Shown here piece by piece: positions 1 to 8,161 of a DNA stretch of 10,651 bases (within the stretch, counting starts at the first letter, position 1; each line of letters starts with the position of its first letter). The notes under the pieces were generated by a model, which saw only the letters and a list, made by a program, of their open reading frames with translations, had not been told where the DNA came from and did not search any database. Source of the DNA: an uncultured Lachnospiraceae bacterium (GTDB lineage: Bacteria; Bacillota; Clostridia; Lachnospirales; Lachnospiraceae); contig CAMWKA010000035.1 of assembly GCA_947174725.1 (NCBI GenBank), positions 1 through 10,651 on the forward strand. Reading direction: 5' to 3'. A program made the translations under genes and the position numbers.

Positions 1-3000
1 GCTCACGCAGTATGAGGATCCGGCGGAGGTATTGATCTTCGACGGTTTTATCACTATGGAGGAAGATGCACTTAAAAAACTTTATGATTCTCTGGGGCTG
101 GCTATGACCTTTCAGGACTTTTTGCATATACGCAAATATTTTTCAGAGGAGGAAAAACGTGATCCTTCCATGACGGAGATCCGTGTGCTGGATACTTACT
201 GGTCTGATCACTGTCGTCACACCACATTTTCCACGGAGCTTACGGATGTGGAATTTGAAGAAGGGTTTTATAAGACGCCGTTGGAGACCACATATCTCAG
301 TTATCTGGATACAAGGAACGAGATCTATGAAGGGCGGAGCGATAAATTTGTCTGCCTGATGGATCTGGCTTTGATGGCGATGAAAAAGTTAAAACGTGAC
401 GGCAAATTGAAGGATTTGGAGGAATCCGAGGAGATCAATGCCTGTTCAATCGTTGTGCCGGTAGAGATCGATCCCGGCGACGGTACGCCGTCTTATACGG
501 AGGAGTGGCTGGTCAGCTTTAAGAATGAGACTCACAACCACCCTACGGAGATTGAACCCTTTGGTGGGGCGGCAACCTGTCTTGGCGGAGCGATCCGCGA
601 TCCATTGTCAGGACGTTCTTATGTATATCAGGCGATGCGCATTACCGGTGCGGCAGATCCTACGGTACCGGTGTCGGATACGTTAAAGGGAAAGCTGCCG
701 CAGAAGAAGCTGGTGCGCGGCGCAGCAAGCGGTTATTCTTCCTATGGCAATCAGATCGGACTGGCGACGGGATTTGTCAAGGAGATCTATCATCCTGCTT
801 ATGTGGCTAAGAGAATGGAGATCGGCGCGGTGATGGGAGCAGCCCCCAGAAAGAATGTTTTCCGAAAAAGCTCCGATCCCGGGGATGTGATCATCCTTCT
901 TGGCGGACGTACAGGGCGCGACGGCTGCGGAGGAGCAACAGGATCTTCTAAAGTCCATACGGAGCAGTCGATCAAGATATGCGGCGCAGAGGTACAGAAG
1001 GGCAATGCCCCGACAGAACGTAAGATACAGAGGCTGTTCCGCAGGGAAGAAGTCAGCCGGCTGATCAAAAAGTGTAATGACTTTGGCGCAGGCGGTGTGT
1101 CTGTTGCAATCGGCGAACTGGCAGACGGACTGACCGTAGATCTTGATCTTGTGCCTAAAAAATATGCAGGTCTGGACGGTACGGAACTTGCAATCTCAGA
1201 GTCTCAGGAGCGTATGGCGGTTGTTGTAGCACCTGAGGATAAGGAGAAGTTCTTGGCTTATGCAAAAGAGGAGAACTTAGAGGCGGTTACAGTGGCAACG
1301 GTCACGAAGGAGCCGCGCCTTGTATTAAAATGGCGTGGAAAGGATATTGTCAATATTGCAAGAAAGTTCTTAGATACCAATGGCGCGCATCAGGAAACAA
1401 CGGTGAAAGTGAGCGTACCGGAGGAAGAGGAGAATTATTTTGAGAAGATTGCCGTAAAAGCAGTGTCGGACGCTTTGGAACAAAAGGACATTAAGGCTGC
1501 ATGGCTTGCGGCGCTTTCTGATCTTAACGTATGCTCACAGAAGGGGCTGGTTGAGATGTTTGACGCATCCATCGGGGCAGGAAGCGTCCTGATGCCGTAT
1601 GGCGGAAAGTATCAGCTTACGGAGACGCAGACAATGATTGCGAAGCTGCCGATGCTTGGCACACAGAAGACGGATGCCGTAACCATGATGAGTTATGGAT
1701 TTGATCCTTATCTGTCATCATGGAGCCCATATCACGGGGCGATCTATGCAGTTATGGAATCTATGGCAAAAATTGTTGCTTCCGGCGGAGATTATAAGAA
1801 GATCCATTTTACCTTTCAGGAATATTTCCGCAGGATGACGGAAGACCCTTCCAGATGGAGTCAGCCTTTTGCAGCGCTGCTTGGCGCATATGACGCGCAG
1901 ATTGGATTTGAACTGGCTTCCATTGGCGGCAAGGACAGTATGTCAGGGACATTTAATCACATCGATGTGCCGCCTACGCTGGTCTCCTTTGCGGTAGATG
2001 TGGCGAAGCATACGGACATCGTAACGCCGGAACTGAAGCAGGCAGGGGATAAACTTGTGCTTTTCCAGATCGACAGGGATGAATATGATATACCGGTATA
2101 TAAGGACGTAATGGAATTGTATGATCAGATCAGTGCGTTGATAGCGGAAAAGAAGATCGTAGCAGCCTATGCGCTGGATGCAAAGGGAATCGCGGCGGCA
2201 GTTTCCAAGATGGGCTTCGGTAATGGACTTGGTGTGGAGATCTCCGGCGAGTTGAGTGCGGAAGAGTTATTTGAGAATCAGATGGGAAATATCCTTGCGG
2301 AGATATCGGAAGATGCGGCGGATAGCATTACAGTACCTTATACGCTGGTGGGTACAGTGACAGACGGAACATTTATCTGTCAGGATATGAACCTTTCTCA
2401 GGAGGAAGCGCTGGCAGCATGGAAGAAGCCTTTGGAGAAGGTATTCCCTACAAAAGCCTCTGAGGACGACGCTAAGGTAGAAAGCGGAGTTTATAAAGCG
2501 GACAGTATTTATCTCTGCAAACATAAGGTGGCAAAGCCGAGCGTCTTTATTCCGGTATTTCCGGGAACGAACTGTGAATATGACTCTGCAAGGGCGTTTA
2601 CCAGAGCCGGAGCCGAGGTAGTGACAAAAGTATTTAAGAATCTGACGGCGGAGGATATCCGTGATTCTGTGCAGGAATTTGAAAAGGCTATTTCACAGGC
2701 GCAGATCATTATGTTCCCCGGCGGATTTTCGGCAGGTGATGAGCCGGATGGAAGCGCAAAGTTTTTTGCAACGGCCTTCCAGAATGAGAAGCTGAAAGAA
2801 GCAGTCCATAAGCTGCTGCAGGAAAGGGATGGACTGGCGTTGGGAATCTGTAACGGTTTTCAGGCGCTGATCAAGCTGGGACTGGTGCCTTATGGGGAGA
2901 TCGTCGGGCAGAAGGAGGATTCGCCGACGCTGACTTACAATACCATTAACAGACATATCTCCAAAATGGTCTATACCAAGGTGGTTTCCAATAAGTCACC

Positions 3001-3331
3001 ATGGTTATCGCAGGCGGTGTTAGGAGAGACCTATTGCTCGCCGGCATCTCATGGAGAAGGCAGGTTCGTTGCACCGAAGGAATGGCTGGACAAACTGTTT
3101 GAAAATGGACAGGTGGCGACGCAGTATGCGGATATTGAGGGTAAGATCTCCATGGATGAAGAATGGAATGTCAATGGATCCTATATGGCCATCGAAGGAA
3201 TCACGTCGCCGGACGGCAGGTGTTTCGGCAAGATGGCGCATGCGGAGCGCCGGGATACGGCTGTGGCAATGAACATCTATGGAGAGCAGGATCTGAAGAT
3301 CTTTGAATCCGGGGTGGCGTATTTCCAATAA
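1..3331 (+). CDS. purL: phosphoribosylformylglycinamidine synthase, single-chain PurL (5' end outside window)
   Basis: Converts FGAR, glutamine and ATP to FGAM in cytosolic de novo purine synthesis. The frame is open from base 2 through the left edge, so the N-terminal PurS-like part and true start lie upstream; about 1,109 codons remain of a family usually near 1,250 residues. Seen in order: linker-domain signature TYWSDHCRHTTF (base ~197 on); first synthase half with FKNETHNHPTEIEPFGG (~520-570) and DFGAGGVSVAIGELADG; second half with SIGGKDSMSG (~1920); C-terminal class I glutamine amidotransferase with nucleophile Cys in GICNGFQ (codon 2849-2851), the AHAER pair supplying catalytic His (3239-3241) and Glu (3245-3247), and the conserved SHGEGRF motif. 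All key residues are present and the frame is intact. Stop TAA 3329-3331. Fused synthase plus glutaminase is the large-PurL type, not the split PurQ/PurL/PurS type. Confidence 0.97.
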   Translation, partial: LTQYEDPAEVLIFDGFITMEEDALKKLYDSLGLAMTFQDFLHIRKYFSEEEKRDPSMTEIRVLDTYWSDHCRHTTFSTELTDVEFEEGFYKTPLETTYLSYLDTRNEIYEGRSDKFVCLMDLALMAMKKLKRDGKLKDLEESEEINACSIVVPVEIDPGDGTPSYTEEWLVSFKNETHNHPTEIEPFGGAATCLGGAIRDPLSGRSYVYQAMRITGAADPTVPVSDTLKGKLPQKKLVRGAASGYSSYGNQIGLATGFVKEIYHPAYVAKRMEIGAVMGAAPRKNVFRKSSDPGDVIILLGGRTGRDGCGGATGSSKVHTEQSIKICGAEVQKGNAPTERKIQRLFRREEVSRLIKKCNDFGAGGVSVAIGELADGLTVDLDLVPKKYAGLDGTELAISESQERMAVVVAPEDKEKFLAYAKEENLEAVTVATVTKEPRLVLKWRGKDIVNIARKFLDTNGAHQETTVKVSVPEEEENYFEKIAVKAVSDALEQKDIKAAWLAALSDLNVCSQKGLVEMFDASIGAGSVLMPYGGKYQLTETQTMIAKLPMLGTQKTDAVTMMSYGFDPYLSSWSPYHGAIYAVMESMAKIVASGGDYKKIHFTFQEYFRRMTEDPSRWSQPFAALLGAYDAQIGFELASIGGKDSMSGTFNHIDVPPTLVSFAVDVAKHTDIVTPELKQAGDKLVLFQIDRDEYDIPVYKDVMELYDQISALIAEKKIVAAYALDAKGIAAAVSKMGFGNGLGVEISGELSAEELFENQMGNILAEISEDAADSITVPYTLVGTVTDGTFICQDMNLSQEEALAAWKKPLEKVFPTKASEDDAKVESGVYKADSIYLCKHKVAKPSVFIPVFPGTNCEYDSARAFTRAGAEVVTKVFKNLTAEDIRDSVQEFEKAISQAQIIMFPGGFSAGDEPDGSAKFFATAFQNEKLKEAVHKLLQERDGLALGICNGFQALIKLGLVPYGEIVGQKEDSPTLTYNTINRHISKMVYTKVVSNKSPWLSQAVLGETYCSPASHGEGRFVAPKEWLDKLFENGQVATQYADIEGKISMDEEWNVNGSYMAIEGITSPDGRCFGKMAHAERRDTAVAMNIYGEQDLKIFESGVAYFQ

Positions 3332-3332
3332 A

Positions 3333-3413
3333 TAGGCGTTTGCAAAACTACTGGTTTTTATATGTCCAGTTGCGCAACGGAAATATCCTAAAATTGCATT
3401 TCGCATACGCCTA
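3333..3413. repeat. imperfect hairpin repeat just after purL (block A)
   Basis: Outer arms TAGGCGT (3333-3339) and ACGCCTA (3407-3413) are exact inverted repeats; pairing continues imperfectly inward (TGC.AAA against TTT.GCA). The interior (3340-3405) closely resembles the two ends of the larger repeat at 3584-3784: both share a block like TTGCRAAACTACTGRTTTTT and a block like GCAACGGAAATAT..TAAAATTG. It starts two bases after the purL stop and could fold in the purL transcript, but there is no clean T-run, so I do not call it an intrinsic terminator. Confidence 0.6.
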
Positions 3414-3448
3414 ATCTTCAATAAGGTAATTGCGAAAGAGTTGAGTCC

Positions 3449-3547
3449 GGCTTACATAACTTTTTGTTTGAAAATAGTTGTTCCAAAAACATCATAAATG
3501 AAATCATTTTTGGAACAACTATTTTCAAACTTCGAGTTATGTAAACC
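3449..3547. repeat. long inverted repeat with perfect 24-bp stem
   Basis: GTTTGAAAATAG... at 3466-3489 is the exact reverse complement of 3507-3530 (24 of 24), with a 17-base loop (3490-3506). After a 4-base internal mismatch the stem resumes with TTACATAACT (3452-3461) against AGTTATGTAA (3535-3544), then GG/CC. The whole forms a roughly 99-base hairpin on either strand. It is AT-rich and not followed by a T-run, so a transposon- or REP-like origin is more likely than a terminator. Confidence 0.85.
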
Positions 3548-3583
3548 TCATGGACAGAATTGTGGAACAAAAAATTGTAAAGC

Positions 3584-3784
3584 AATTGCGAAACTACTGA
3601 TTTTTCATAAGCAGTTGTGCAATGCAGACCATATCATACGCCGGGTGCTTGTGCGCTCGCCGGCACTTAGGTGCCGTATTTTGGCATCTTAGTGCCGCTG
3701 CGTAGCGCGCGCAGCGGGAGCGTGCCCAGCGATGATATGTCTGTGTTGAGCAACGGAAATATGATAAAATTGAGTTTCACAATT
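3584..3784. repeat. 201-base palindromic repeat with GC-rich inner hairpin (block C)
   Basis: Ends AATTGCGAAACT (3584-3595) and AGTTTCACAATT (3773-3784) are inverted repeats with one mismatch. The left ~35 and right ~40 bases match the halves of block A at 3340-3405, but here they are split by about 120 bases of GC-rich, highly structured DNA. That inner part has its own inverted ends (ATATCAT 3631-3637 and ATGATAT 3733-3739) and an inner stem of about 15 positions from CGGCACTTAGGTGCC (3661-3675) against 3683-3697. The nesting suggests a hairpin inserted into, or grown out of, the shorter repeat. Confidence 0.7.
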
Positions 3785-3823
3785 ACCTATTACCTAAATA
3801 TATAAGAAAGGAAAGAGTGCATC

Positions 3824-5026
3824 ATGAAGATCATCCACTGCGCAGATATCCATTTAAATTCCAAAATGGCTTCCAATCTCACCAAGGAAAAGGCGAAAGA
3901 GAGAAGGGCGGAGCTGCTGCATACCTTTATCCGTATGGTTGATTATGCTGTTAAGGAGGAAGTGCAGGCGGTCATCATTGCAGGGGACCTGTTTGACCAT
4001 AACCAGATTAATAAGACGACGCGCAATGCCGTATATGATCAGATCAAGCTTCATCCGTGGATAGAGTTTTATTATCTGCAGGGCAATCATGATTCCAACA
4101 GTTTTTTGTCCGATATGGAGGAGATTCCGGAGAATCTTAAACTGTTCGGGAAGGAGTGGATTACCTATATTGCCGGCGAAGGTGGGACTGTGATGGAAGA
4201 TGAGGCATCTGGATCTGAGTCGCATCAGAGCTGCAACATGGGGGGTAGCGTGAGTGGCTTAAATCAAAGCGCTGTGAGGAAGGTTGCTATTACAGGCGTG
4301 GAACTTGATCAGGAAAACAGTTCTTCTGTGTATCATTCGCTGGTGCTGGATGCAGGCTGTTTTAATATTGTGGTCATGCATGGGCAGGAAAGCGAACAGT
4401 CCGGAAAAGATAAGACAGAGATCATTGCATTGCGGGAGCTGAGAAATAAAGGCATCGATTATCTGGCATTGGGACATATCCATAGATATAAAGAAGATAA
4501 GCTGGACGCCAGAGGGACGTATTGTTACTGCGGCTGTCTGGAAGGGCGCGGCTTTGATGAATGTGGGGAGCATGGTTTTGTATTATTAGAGATCGATGAG
4601 GAGGAAGGAACCTGCCGTCGGACCTTTGTGCCCTTTGCCTGCCGACAGTTATATGAGACTCCGGTAGATGTCTCCGGCTGTCATACGACTTCGGATATGA
4701 AGGAAAGGATCGATAATGCGCTGGAGCAGCAGGAAATTGCGTCAAAGAGTATGGTGAAAGTGGTTCTGATGGGGGAAATCGGTGTAAATGATGAGATGGA
4801 TATTGATCTGTTATCTAAGCAGTATCAGGATTCTTTCTACTTCTTTAAGATAAAAAATCAGACAAAGTGGAAGATCGACTATCATGCATATGAGTTGGAC
4901 GAGTCTCTCAAAGGGGAATTTATCAGAGCTGTCAGAGAAGCGGAGGGAATGTCGGAGGAAGATAAAGCGGCGGTGATCCGCTATGGGATACTGGCTGTTT
5001 CGGGAGAAGACATTTCAATTTTGTAA
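3824..5026 (+). CDS. SbcD/Mre11-like metallophosphoesterase (YhaO-like DNA repair nuclease)
   Basis: 400 residues. All calcineurin-like phosphoesterase metal motifs are visible in order: ADIHL (Asp8, His10), AGDLFDH (Gly54-Asp55), GNHD (87-90), MHGQES (His186) and GHIH (217-220). Members of this family are Mn-dependent nucleases that act on DNA ends together with a Rad50/SbcC ATPase; the next gene is such an ATPase, so a two-subunit complex is the natural reading. The start is supported by AAAGGAAAG (3807-3815) 8 bases upstream and by the MKIIHCADIHLNS opening typical of the family. A low-complexity Gly/Ser/Glu-rich stretch at about residues 118-150 sits between the GNHD and His186 motifs. 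The C-terminal ~150 residues would form the capping/partner-binding region. Closest analogue by context is Bacillus YhaO rather than classical SbcD; that choice is inference. Confidence 0.92.
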   Translation: MKIIHCADIHLNSKMASNLTKEKAKERRAELLHTFIRMVDYAVKEEVQAVIIAGDLFDHNQINKTTRNAVYDQIKLHPWIEFYYLQGNHDSNSFLSDMEEIPENLKLFGKEWITYIAGEGGTVMEDEASGSESHQSCNMGGSVSGLNQSAVRKVAITGVELDQENSSSVYHSLVLDAGCFNIVVMHGQESEQSGKDKTEIIALRELRNKGIDYLALGHIHRYKEDKLDARGTYCYCGCLEGRGFDECGEHGFVLLEIDEEEGTCRRTFVPFACRQLYETPVDVSGCHTTSDMKERIDNALEQQEIASKSMVKVVLMGEIGVNDEMDIDLLSKQYQDSFYFFKIKNQTKWKIDYHAYELDESLKGEFIRAVREAEGMSEEDKAAVIRYGILAVSGEDISIL

Positions 5027-5114
5027 ATTCTATGGAAAGCAGGGTGGAACGATTTCGGGTTCGCGCTGCAGCAGTGTCAGAAAGCAAGATAAAAGAAGGG
5101 AAATGATTGTTCAT

Positions 5115-7952
5115 ATGAAAATAATCAGCTGTCATATAGAAAATTTCGGAAAGCTCAGTGATTACGACGTTCATTTTGAAGAAGGATGCAACGTGATCTG
5201 CCAAAGGAACGGCTGGGGAAAAAGTACCCTGATGGCGTTTTTAAGGGTCATGCTGTATGGTTTTGTGAATGAGTCCAAGAGAAGCGAGCTGGAAAATGAG
5301 CGTAAACGGTATAAGCCATGGCAGGGAGGCGCTTATGGCGGCAATCTGACATTTGAAGCAGGGGGTAAAACATACCGGTGTTACAGGGTATTTGGAGATA
5401 AGGAGAAGGATGATCAGTTTCGGCTGGTAGATGATGCCACGAATCTGGAAACAGATGATTTTTCGGAAAGACTTGGGGAAGAATTATTCCAGATCGATCA
5501 GGATTCCTTTTTGAAAAGCGCGTGTATCGGTCAGATGAGATCAGACGTCCGATTTGTGGAGGCAACCGGAAGTATGAGCGCCAAGCTGGGCGATCTGATG
5601 GAAGAGACCGGGGATGTCAGTCAGTTTGAGGCGGTGGATAAGAAACTTACCGATCTGTTGAATCAGATGTCGCCAAGGCGTGCTACAGGTTCTTTATATA
5701 AGCAGAAGAAAGAGATTGAGGAATATAGTTTTCAGATCACAAAAAAAGGGAAGATAGAGCAGACGATTGCGGATATCAGAAAGAAACGCCAAGAGGAAGC
5801 AGAATTGAAAGAGCGTTTGGAAACTGAGCGCGATCAGGTGAATGCAAAGCAGAAACAGCTGGTTCTTCAGGAGAAACGGAAGCGTTATCAGGCATTGATT
5901 GCAGAGCGCGATCAGAAGCAGGAAGAATATGAGAGACAGCGGGAGCGGCTTCCAAAGGAATTTCCGGAAGAAAACGAACTGGAACGAAAGATCAAAACGG
6001 CGGCGGAGATGGAAGAAGATCATTCCGCTATGGAGATTTATGCCCTTTCAGCCGAGGAAGAACAGAAATTAAAGGATTATGAGGATAAGTTTAGTATTCG
6101 CCGGAGAGGGAGTCAGTTGCCTGCTGATGATGTATCCGGCAGCAGTCCGTCGGAATGTCGTCCGCCTGAAAAGGAGGAGATCGACCGAATCAGGGGCGTG
6201 ATACAAAAGTGGCGCGAGCATCAAGGAAAATTGAACGAACTCCGGCTGCCGGATGAGGATCGCCGGAAGCTGGCGGCATACCGCATCCGTTTTTCGGATG
6301 GGTCGCCGAAAGAGGATGAATTGGAAAGATTGATCCGCGGCTGGGAGAAGAGAAATCAGAAGAAAGAGGCGCTTGCCACTAAGAAAGCGTCTTTGAATAT
6401 GGCGAAAATGATGGCACAGCAGGCAAAAGAGGCGGCTTTTAGAGAAGAAGCAGCCGCCAGGGCTGAGGCGGAAGTCGCTGCAAGGAAATCCGGCAACGCC
6501 GGTGGAATGATACTGCTTGTAATGGGACTTTTCGTGGCGCTTGCAGGGATTCTTTTATTCATTGCCTATAATAAGGTGTTCGGTATCGCAGGAATGGTTC
6601 TTGGCGTTATGATCGCAGGGCTGGCAGTTGTTTATGGCATGCGTAGGCAGGGACGGAAGGACGTAAGAGCGGCGTCGTATAAGACGGGGGCATCGGCAAC
6701 CATAGGCAGCCAAGACGATTTTGATGATATGGATGAGGAAGCGTTGCGTGAGGAAGATGAGGCAGTCCTTAGTCTGGAACAGGAGATCCGGGAAGATGAT
6801 GATTTTATCCATAAGACAGAAGCGGAGGTAAGACGTTATCTGGAGGGTTATAAGATAGAGTGGGAGGAATACAGGATTTCAGATGAACTGCATCAGCTGA
6901 AAAATGCTGTCCGCGAATATCAAAGTATTCTGGCAAGGGAGAAACGCTACAGGCAGCAGGAGAAGGAATGTAACAATGATGAACTGCGGCGTCAGATCGA
7001 GGAGTTTTTGGGGAGGTATGACACTCCGGAAGCGATTGCGGCAGGCGAATATGGGGAATTGCTGCAAAGACTGATCGGCGATGTGGAGAAATATCAGAAG
7101 CTGAAAGAAAAGAGGGACCATTATATTCGTCGCGTCAGAATATATGAGCAGCAGAGGGAAGAATTACATAGCTTTATGGAACAGATATCTTTGGAGCCGG
7201 AAGACGATCTGTATGAGCAGCTTCTGGAATTGCAGAAGCATCTGAGAATATGTATCGATAAGCGGCAGCAATTGCAGTCGGCGGAGCGGGCGCTGGAGGA
7301 ATATAAAGATCAAGAGGGCAACAGGGCATTTTTGAGCGAACCGGAGGAGGAAGTACCGGAGACTGCGGAACAGTTATATGAGAGACAGAATGAAATCTCC
7401 AGACAGATGGAGCGTGTGCAGAGCAATATCCATGCATATCATATACAACTGGAGGAAAATGAAGAAAAGATAGAGCAGATCAATGAACAGGAATTGCTGT
7501 TAGAAGAGCTGATGGAGATTTATGACACGGACTTAAAGAAGTATCATCATCTGGTCAAAACACAGGAATACTTAAAGATTGCAAAAGAGAGACTGACTGA
7601 AAAGTATATGGCGCCATTGTCGAACGGCTTTAGAAAGTATTACGGGATCCTGACCGGGGAGAAAGCCGGAAGATACCGTTTGGATGCGAATGCCCATTTA
7701 ACCATAGAGGAACAGGGACTTCCAAGGCTGCCGGAGTTGTTGAGCGCCGGGTATCGGGATATCGCCGGACTCTGTATGCGTATGGCGCTGATCGATGCCA
7801 TGTATCAGAACGATGCGCCGTTTATCCTGATGGACGATCCCTTTGTCAATTATGATGAACAGAATCTGCGGGGCGGAATGGAATTCCTGAAAAGGGCATC
7901 TGAAAGGTATCAGATCATTTATTTTACCTGCAGGCAGTCAACTCCTTATTAG
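5115..7952 (+). CDS. Rad50/SbcC-like AAA ATPase with two membrane segments (YhaN-like)
   Basis: 945 residues from this start. The N-terminus (MKIISCHIENFGKLSD) is the usual Rad50/YhaN opening, followed by Walker A NGWGKST (residues 32-38); the first P-loop glycine is replaced by Gln30. Long Glu/Lys/Gln-rich coiled coils (about 170-450 and 560-830) flank two adjacent hydrophobic segments (about 465-485 and 488-509). The C-terminal ATPase half carries a signature-like LSAGYRDI (876-883) and Walker B ILMDDP (Asp907-Asp908). Coiled coil interrupted by a membrane hairpin is the hallmark of the YhaN group and not of classical SbcC, which has a zinc hook. It likely drives the preceding nuclease at the membrane. 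An in-frame ATG at 5103 is closer to AGAAGGG (5094-5100) and cannot be excluded; the frame extends back to 4983 over the previous gene, but that extension looks non-coding. Confidence 0.9.
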   Translation: MKIISCHIENFGKLSDYDVHFEEGCNVICQRNGWGKSTLMAFLRVMLYGFVNESKRSELENERKRYKPWQGGAYGGNLTFEAGGKTYRCYRVFGDKEKDDQFRLVDDATNLETDDFSERLGEELFQIDQDSFLKSACIGQMRSDVRFVEATGSMSAKLGDLMEETGDVSQFEAVDKKLTDLLNQMSPRRATGSLYKQKKEIEEYSFQITKKGKIEQTIADIRKKRQEEAELKERLETERDQVNAKQKQLVLQEKRKRYQALIAERDQKQEEYERQRERLPKEFPEENELERKIKTAAEMEEDHSAMEIYALSAEEEQKLKDYEDKFSIRRRGSQLPADDVSGSSPSECRPPEKEEIDRIRGVIQKWREHQGKLNELRLPDEDRRKLAAYRIRFSDGSPKEDELERLIRGWEKRNQKKEALATKKASLNMAKMMAQQAKEAAFREEAAARAEAEVAARKSGNAGGMILLVMGLFVALAGILLFIAYNKVFGIAGMVLGVMIAGLAVVYGMRRQGRKDVRAASYKTGASATIGSQDDFDDMDEEALREEDEAVLSLEQEIREDDDFIHKTEAEVRRYLEGYKIEWEEYRISDELHQLKNAVREYQSILAREKRYRQQEKECNNDELRRQIEEFLGRYDTPEAIAAGEYGELLQRLIGDVEKYQKLKEKRDHYIRRVRIYEQQREELHSFMEQISLEPEDDLYEQLLELQKHLRICIDKRQQLQSAERALEEYKDQEGNRAFLSEPEEEVPETAEQLYERQNEISRQMERVQSNIHAYHIQLEENEEKIEQINEQELLLEELMEIYDTDLKKYHHLVKTQEYLKIAKERLTEKYMAPLSNGFRKYYGILTGEKAGRYRLDANAHLTIEEQGLPRLPELLSAGYRDIAGLCMRMALIDAMYQNDAPFILMDDPFVNYDEQNLRGGMEFLKRASERYQIIYFTCRQSTPY

Positions 7953-7968
7953 ATTTTTAAACTAGTTC

Positions 7969-7997
7969 TTGATTTTATCATGTATGTGCGATATTAT
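7969..7997 (+). promoter_or_regulatory. sigma-A promoter of tRNA-Ala
   Basis: TTGATT (7969-7974) and TATTAT (7992-7997) are separated by exactly 17 bases. Transcription would begin around 8004, a few bases before the mature tRNA 5' end at 8011, as expected for a tRNA gene. The upstream ATPase gene ends at 7952, so the tRNA has its own promoter. Confidence 0.75.
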
Positions 7998-8010
7998 GTT
8001 GATAGAACTT

Positions 8011-8083
8011 GGGGATATAGCTCAGTTGGGAGAGCGATGCGTTCGCAACGCATAGGTCAGGGGTTCGAGTCCCCCTATCTCCA
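8011..8083 (+). tRNA. tRNA-Ala (anticodon CGC)
   Basis: A full 73-nt cloverleaf can be folded by eye: acceptor GGGGATA/TATCTCC, D arm GCTC/GAGC, anticodon arm ATGCG/CGCAT with loop TTCGCAA, and T loop TTCGAGT. Positions 34-36 are CGC, reading codon GCG (alanine). The acceptor stem holds a G3-U70 wobble pair, the classic alanine identity element, and position 73 is A. The first T-stem pair (49-65) is an A-C mismatch. The 3' CCA is not encoded: the A73 is followed directly by seven T residues, so CCA must be added after transcription. Confidence 0.95.
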
Positions 8084-8090
8084 TTTTTTT
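8084..8090 (+). terminator. T-run terminating the tRNA transcript
   Basis: Seven consecutive T residues directly follow the tRNA discriminator base. There is no separate hairpin; the tRNA acceptor/T-arm fold itself would lie upstream of the U-run. Plausible as the tRNA transcription end, not proven. Confidence 0.4.
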
Positions 8091-8126
8091 ATTGGCTTTG
8101 TTTGTTGCAACATCGCAACGGGATAC

Positions 8127-8155
8127 TTTACAAATTTTGAGATATTAGTTATAAT
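8127..8155 (+). promoter_or_regulatory. strong sigma-A promoter for small antisense RNA
   Basis: TTTACA (8127-8132), a 17-base spacer and a consensus TATAAT (8150-8155). No plausible gene follows; the next plus-strand signal is the intrinsic terminator at 8216-8259, giving a predicted RNA of about 98 nt starting near 8162. This is the best-matching promoter in the window. Confidence 0.8.
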
Positions 8156-8161
8156 GTGCTT

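Larger units (their letters stand above)
3424..3788. mobile_element. candidate MITE-like non-autonomous element, no coding capacity
   Basis: The ends AGGTAATTGCGAAA (3424-3437) and TTTCACAATTACCT (3775-3788) are inverted repeats with 13 of 14 matches. Between them lie two nested palindromic structures and no credible gene; the one 64-codon open frame on the plus strand runs straight through the palindromes and has no ribosome site. No transposase is seen, so any mobility would be in trans. Another, shorter relative sits immediately to the left at 3333-3413. A clear target-site duplication could not be assigned, partly because the right flank repeats ATTACCT. Alternative: a cluster of structured intergenic repeats rather than one transposing unit. 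Confidence 0.45.

Noticed and set aside
3020..3421. 133-codon minus-strand open frame opposite purL
   Set aside because: Shadow of the conserved PurL glutaminase domain on the other strand.
3498..3692. 64-codon plus-strand open frame
   Set aside because: It lies wholly inside the palindromic repeats, has no ribosome site and no recognisable protein pattern.
3333..3784. CRISPR-like array
   Set aside because: Repeats are inverted and of unequal length, with no regular spacers and no cas genes.
3770..3800. possible promoter (TTGAGT ... TAAATA) before the phosphoesterase gene
   Set aside because: Spacing does not fit (19 bases to a poor -10) and the -35 lies in the repeat end; too weak to call.
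4983..5114. N-terminal extension of the Rad50-like ATPase to ATG 4983
   Set aside because: It overlaps the upstream gene by 44 bases, has Cys/Gly/Lys-rich non-family sequence and no ribosome site; family proteins begin at MKIISCHIENFG.
8104..8119. GTTGC/GCAAC inverted repeat downstream of the tRNA
   Set aside because: Only 5 bp with no T-run; not distinguishable from chance.
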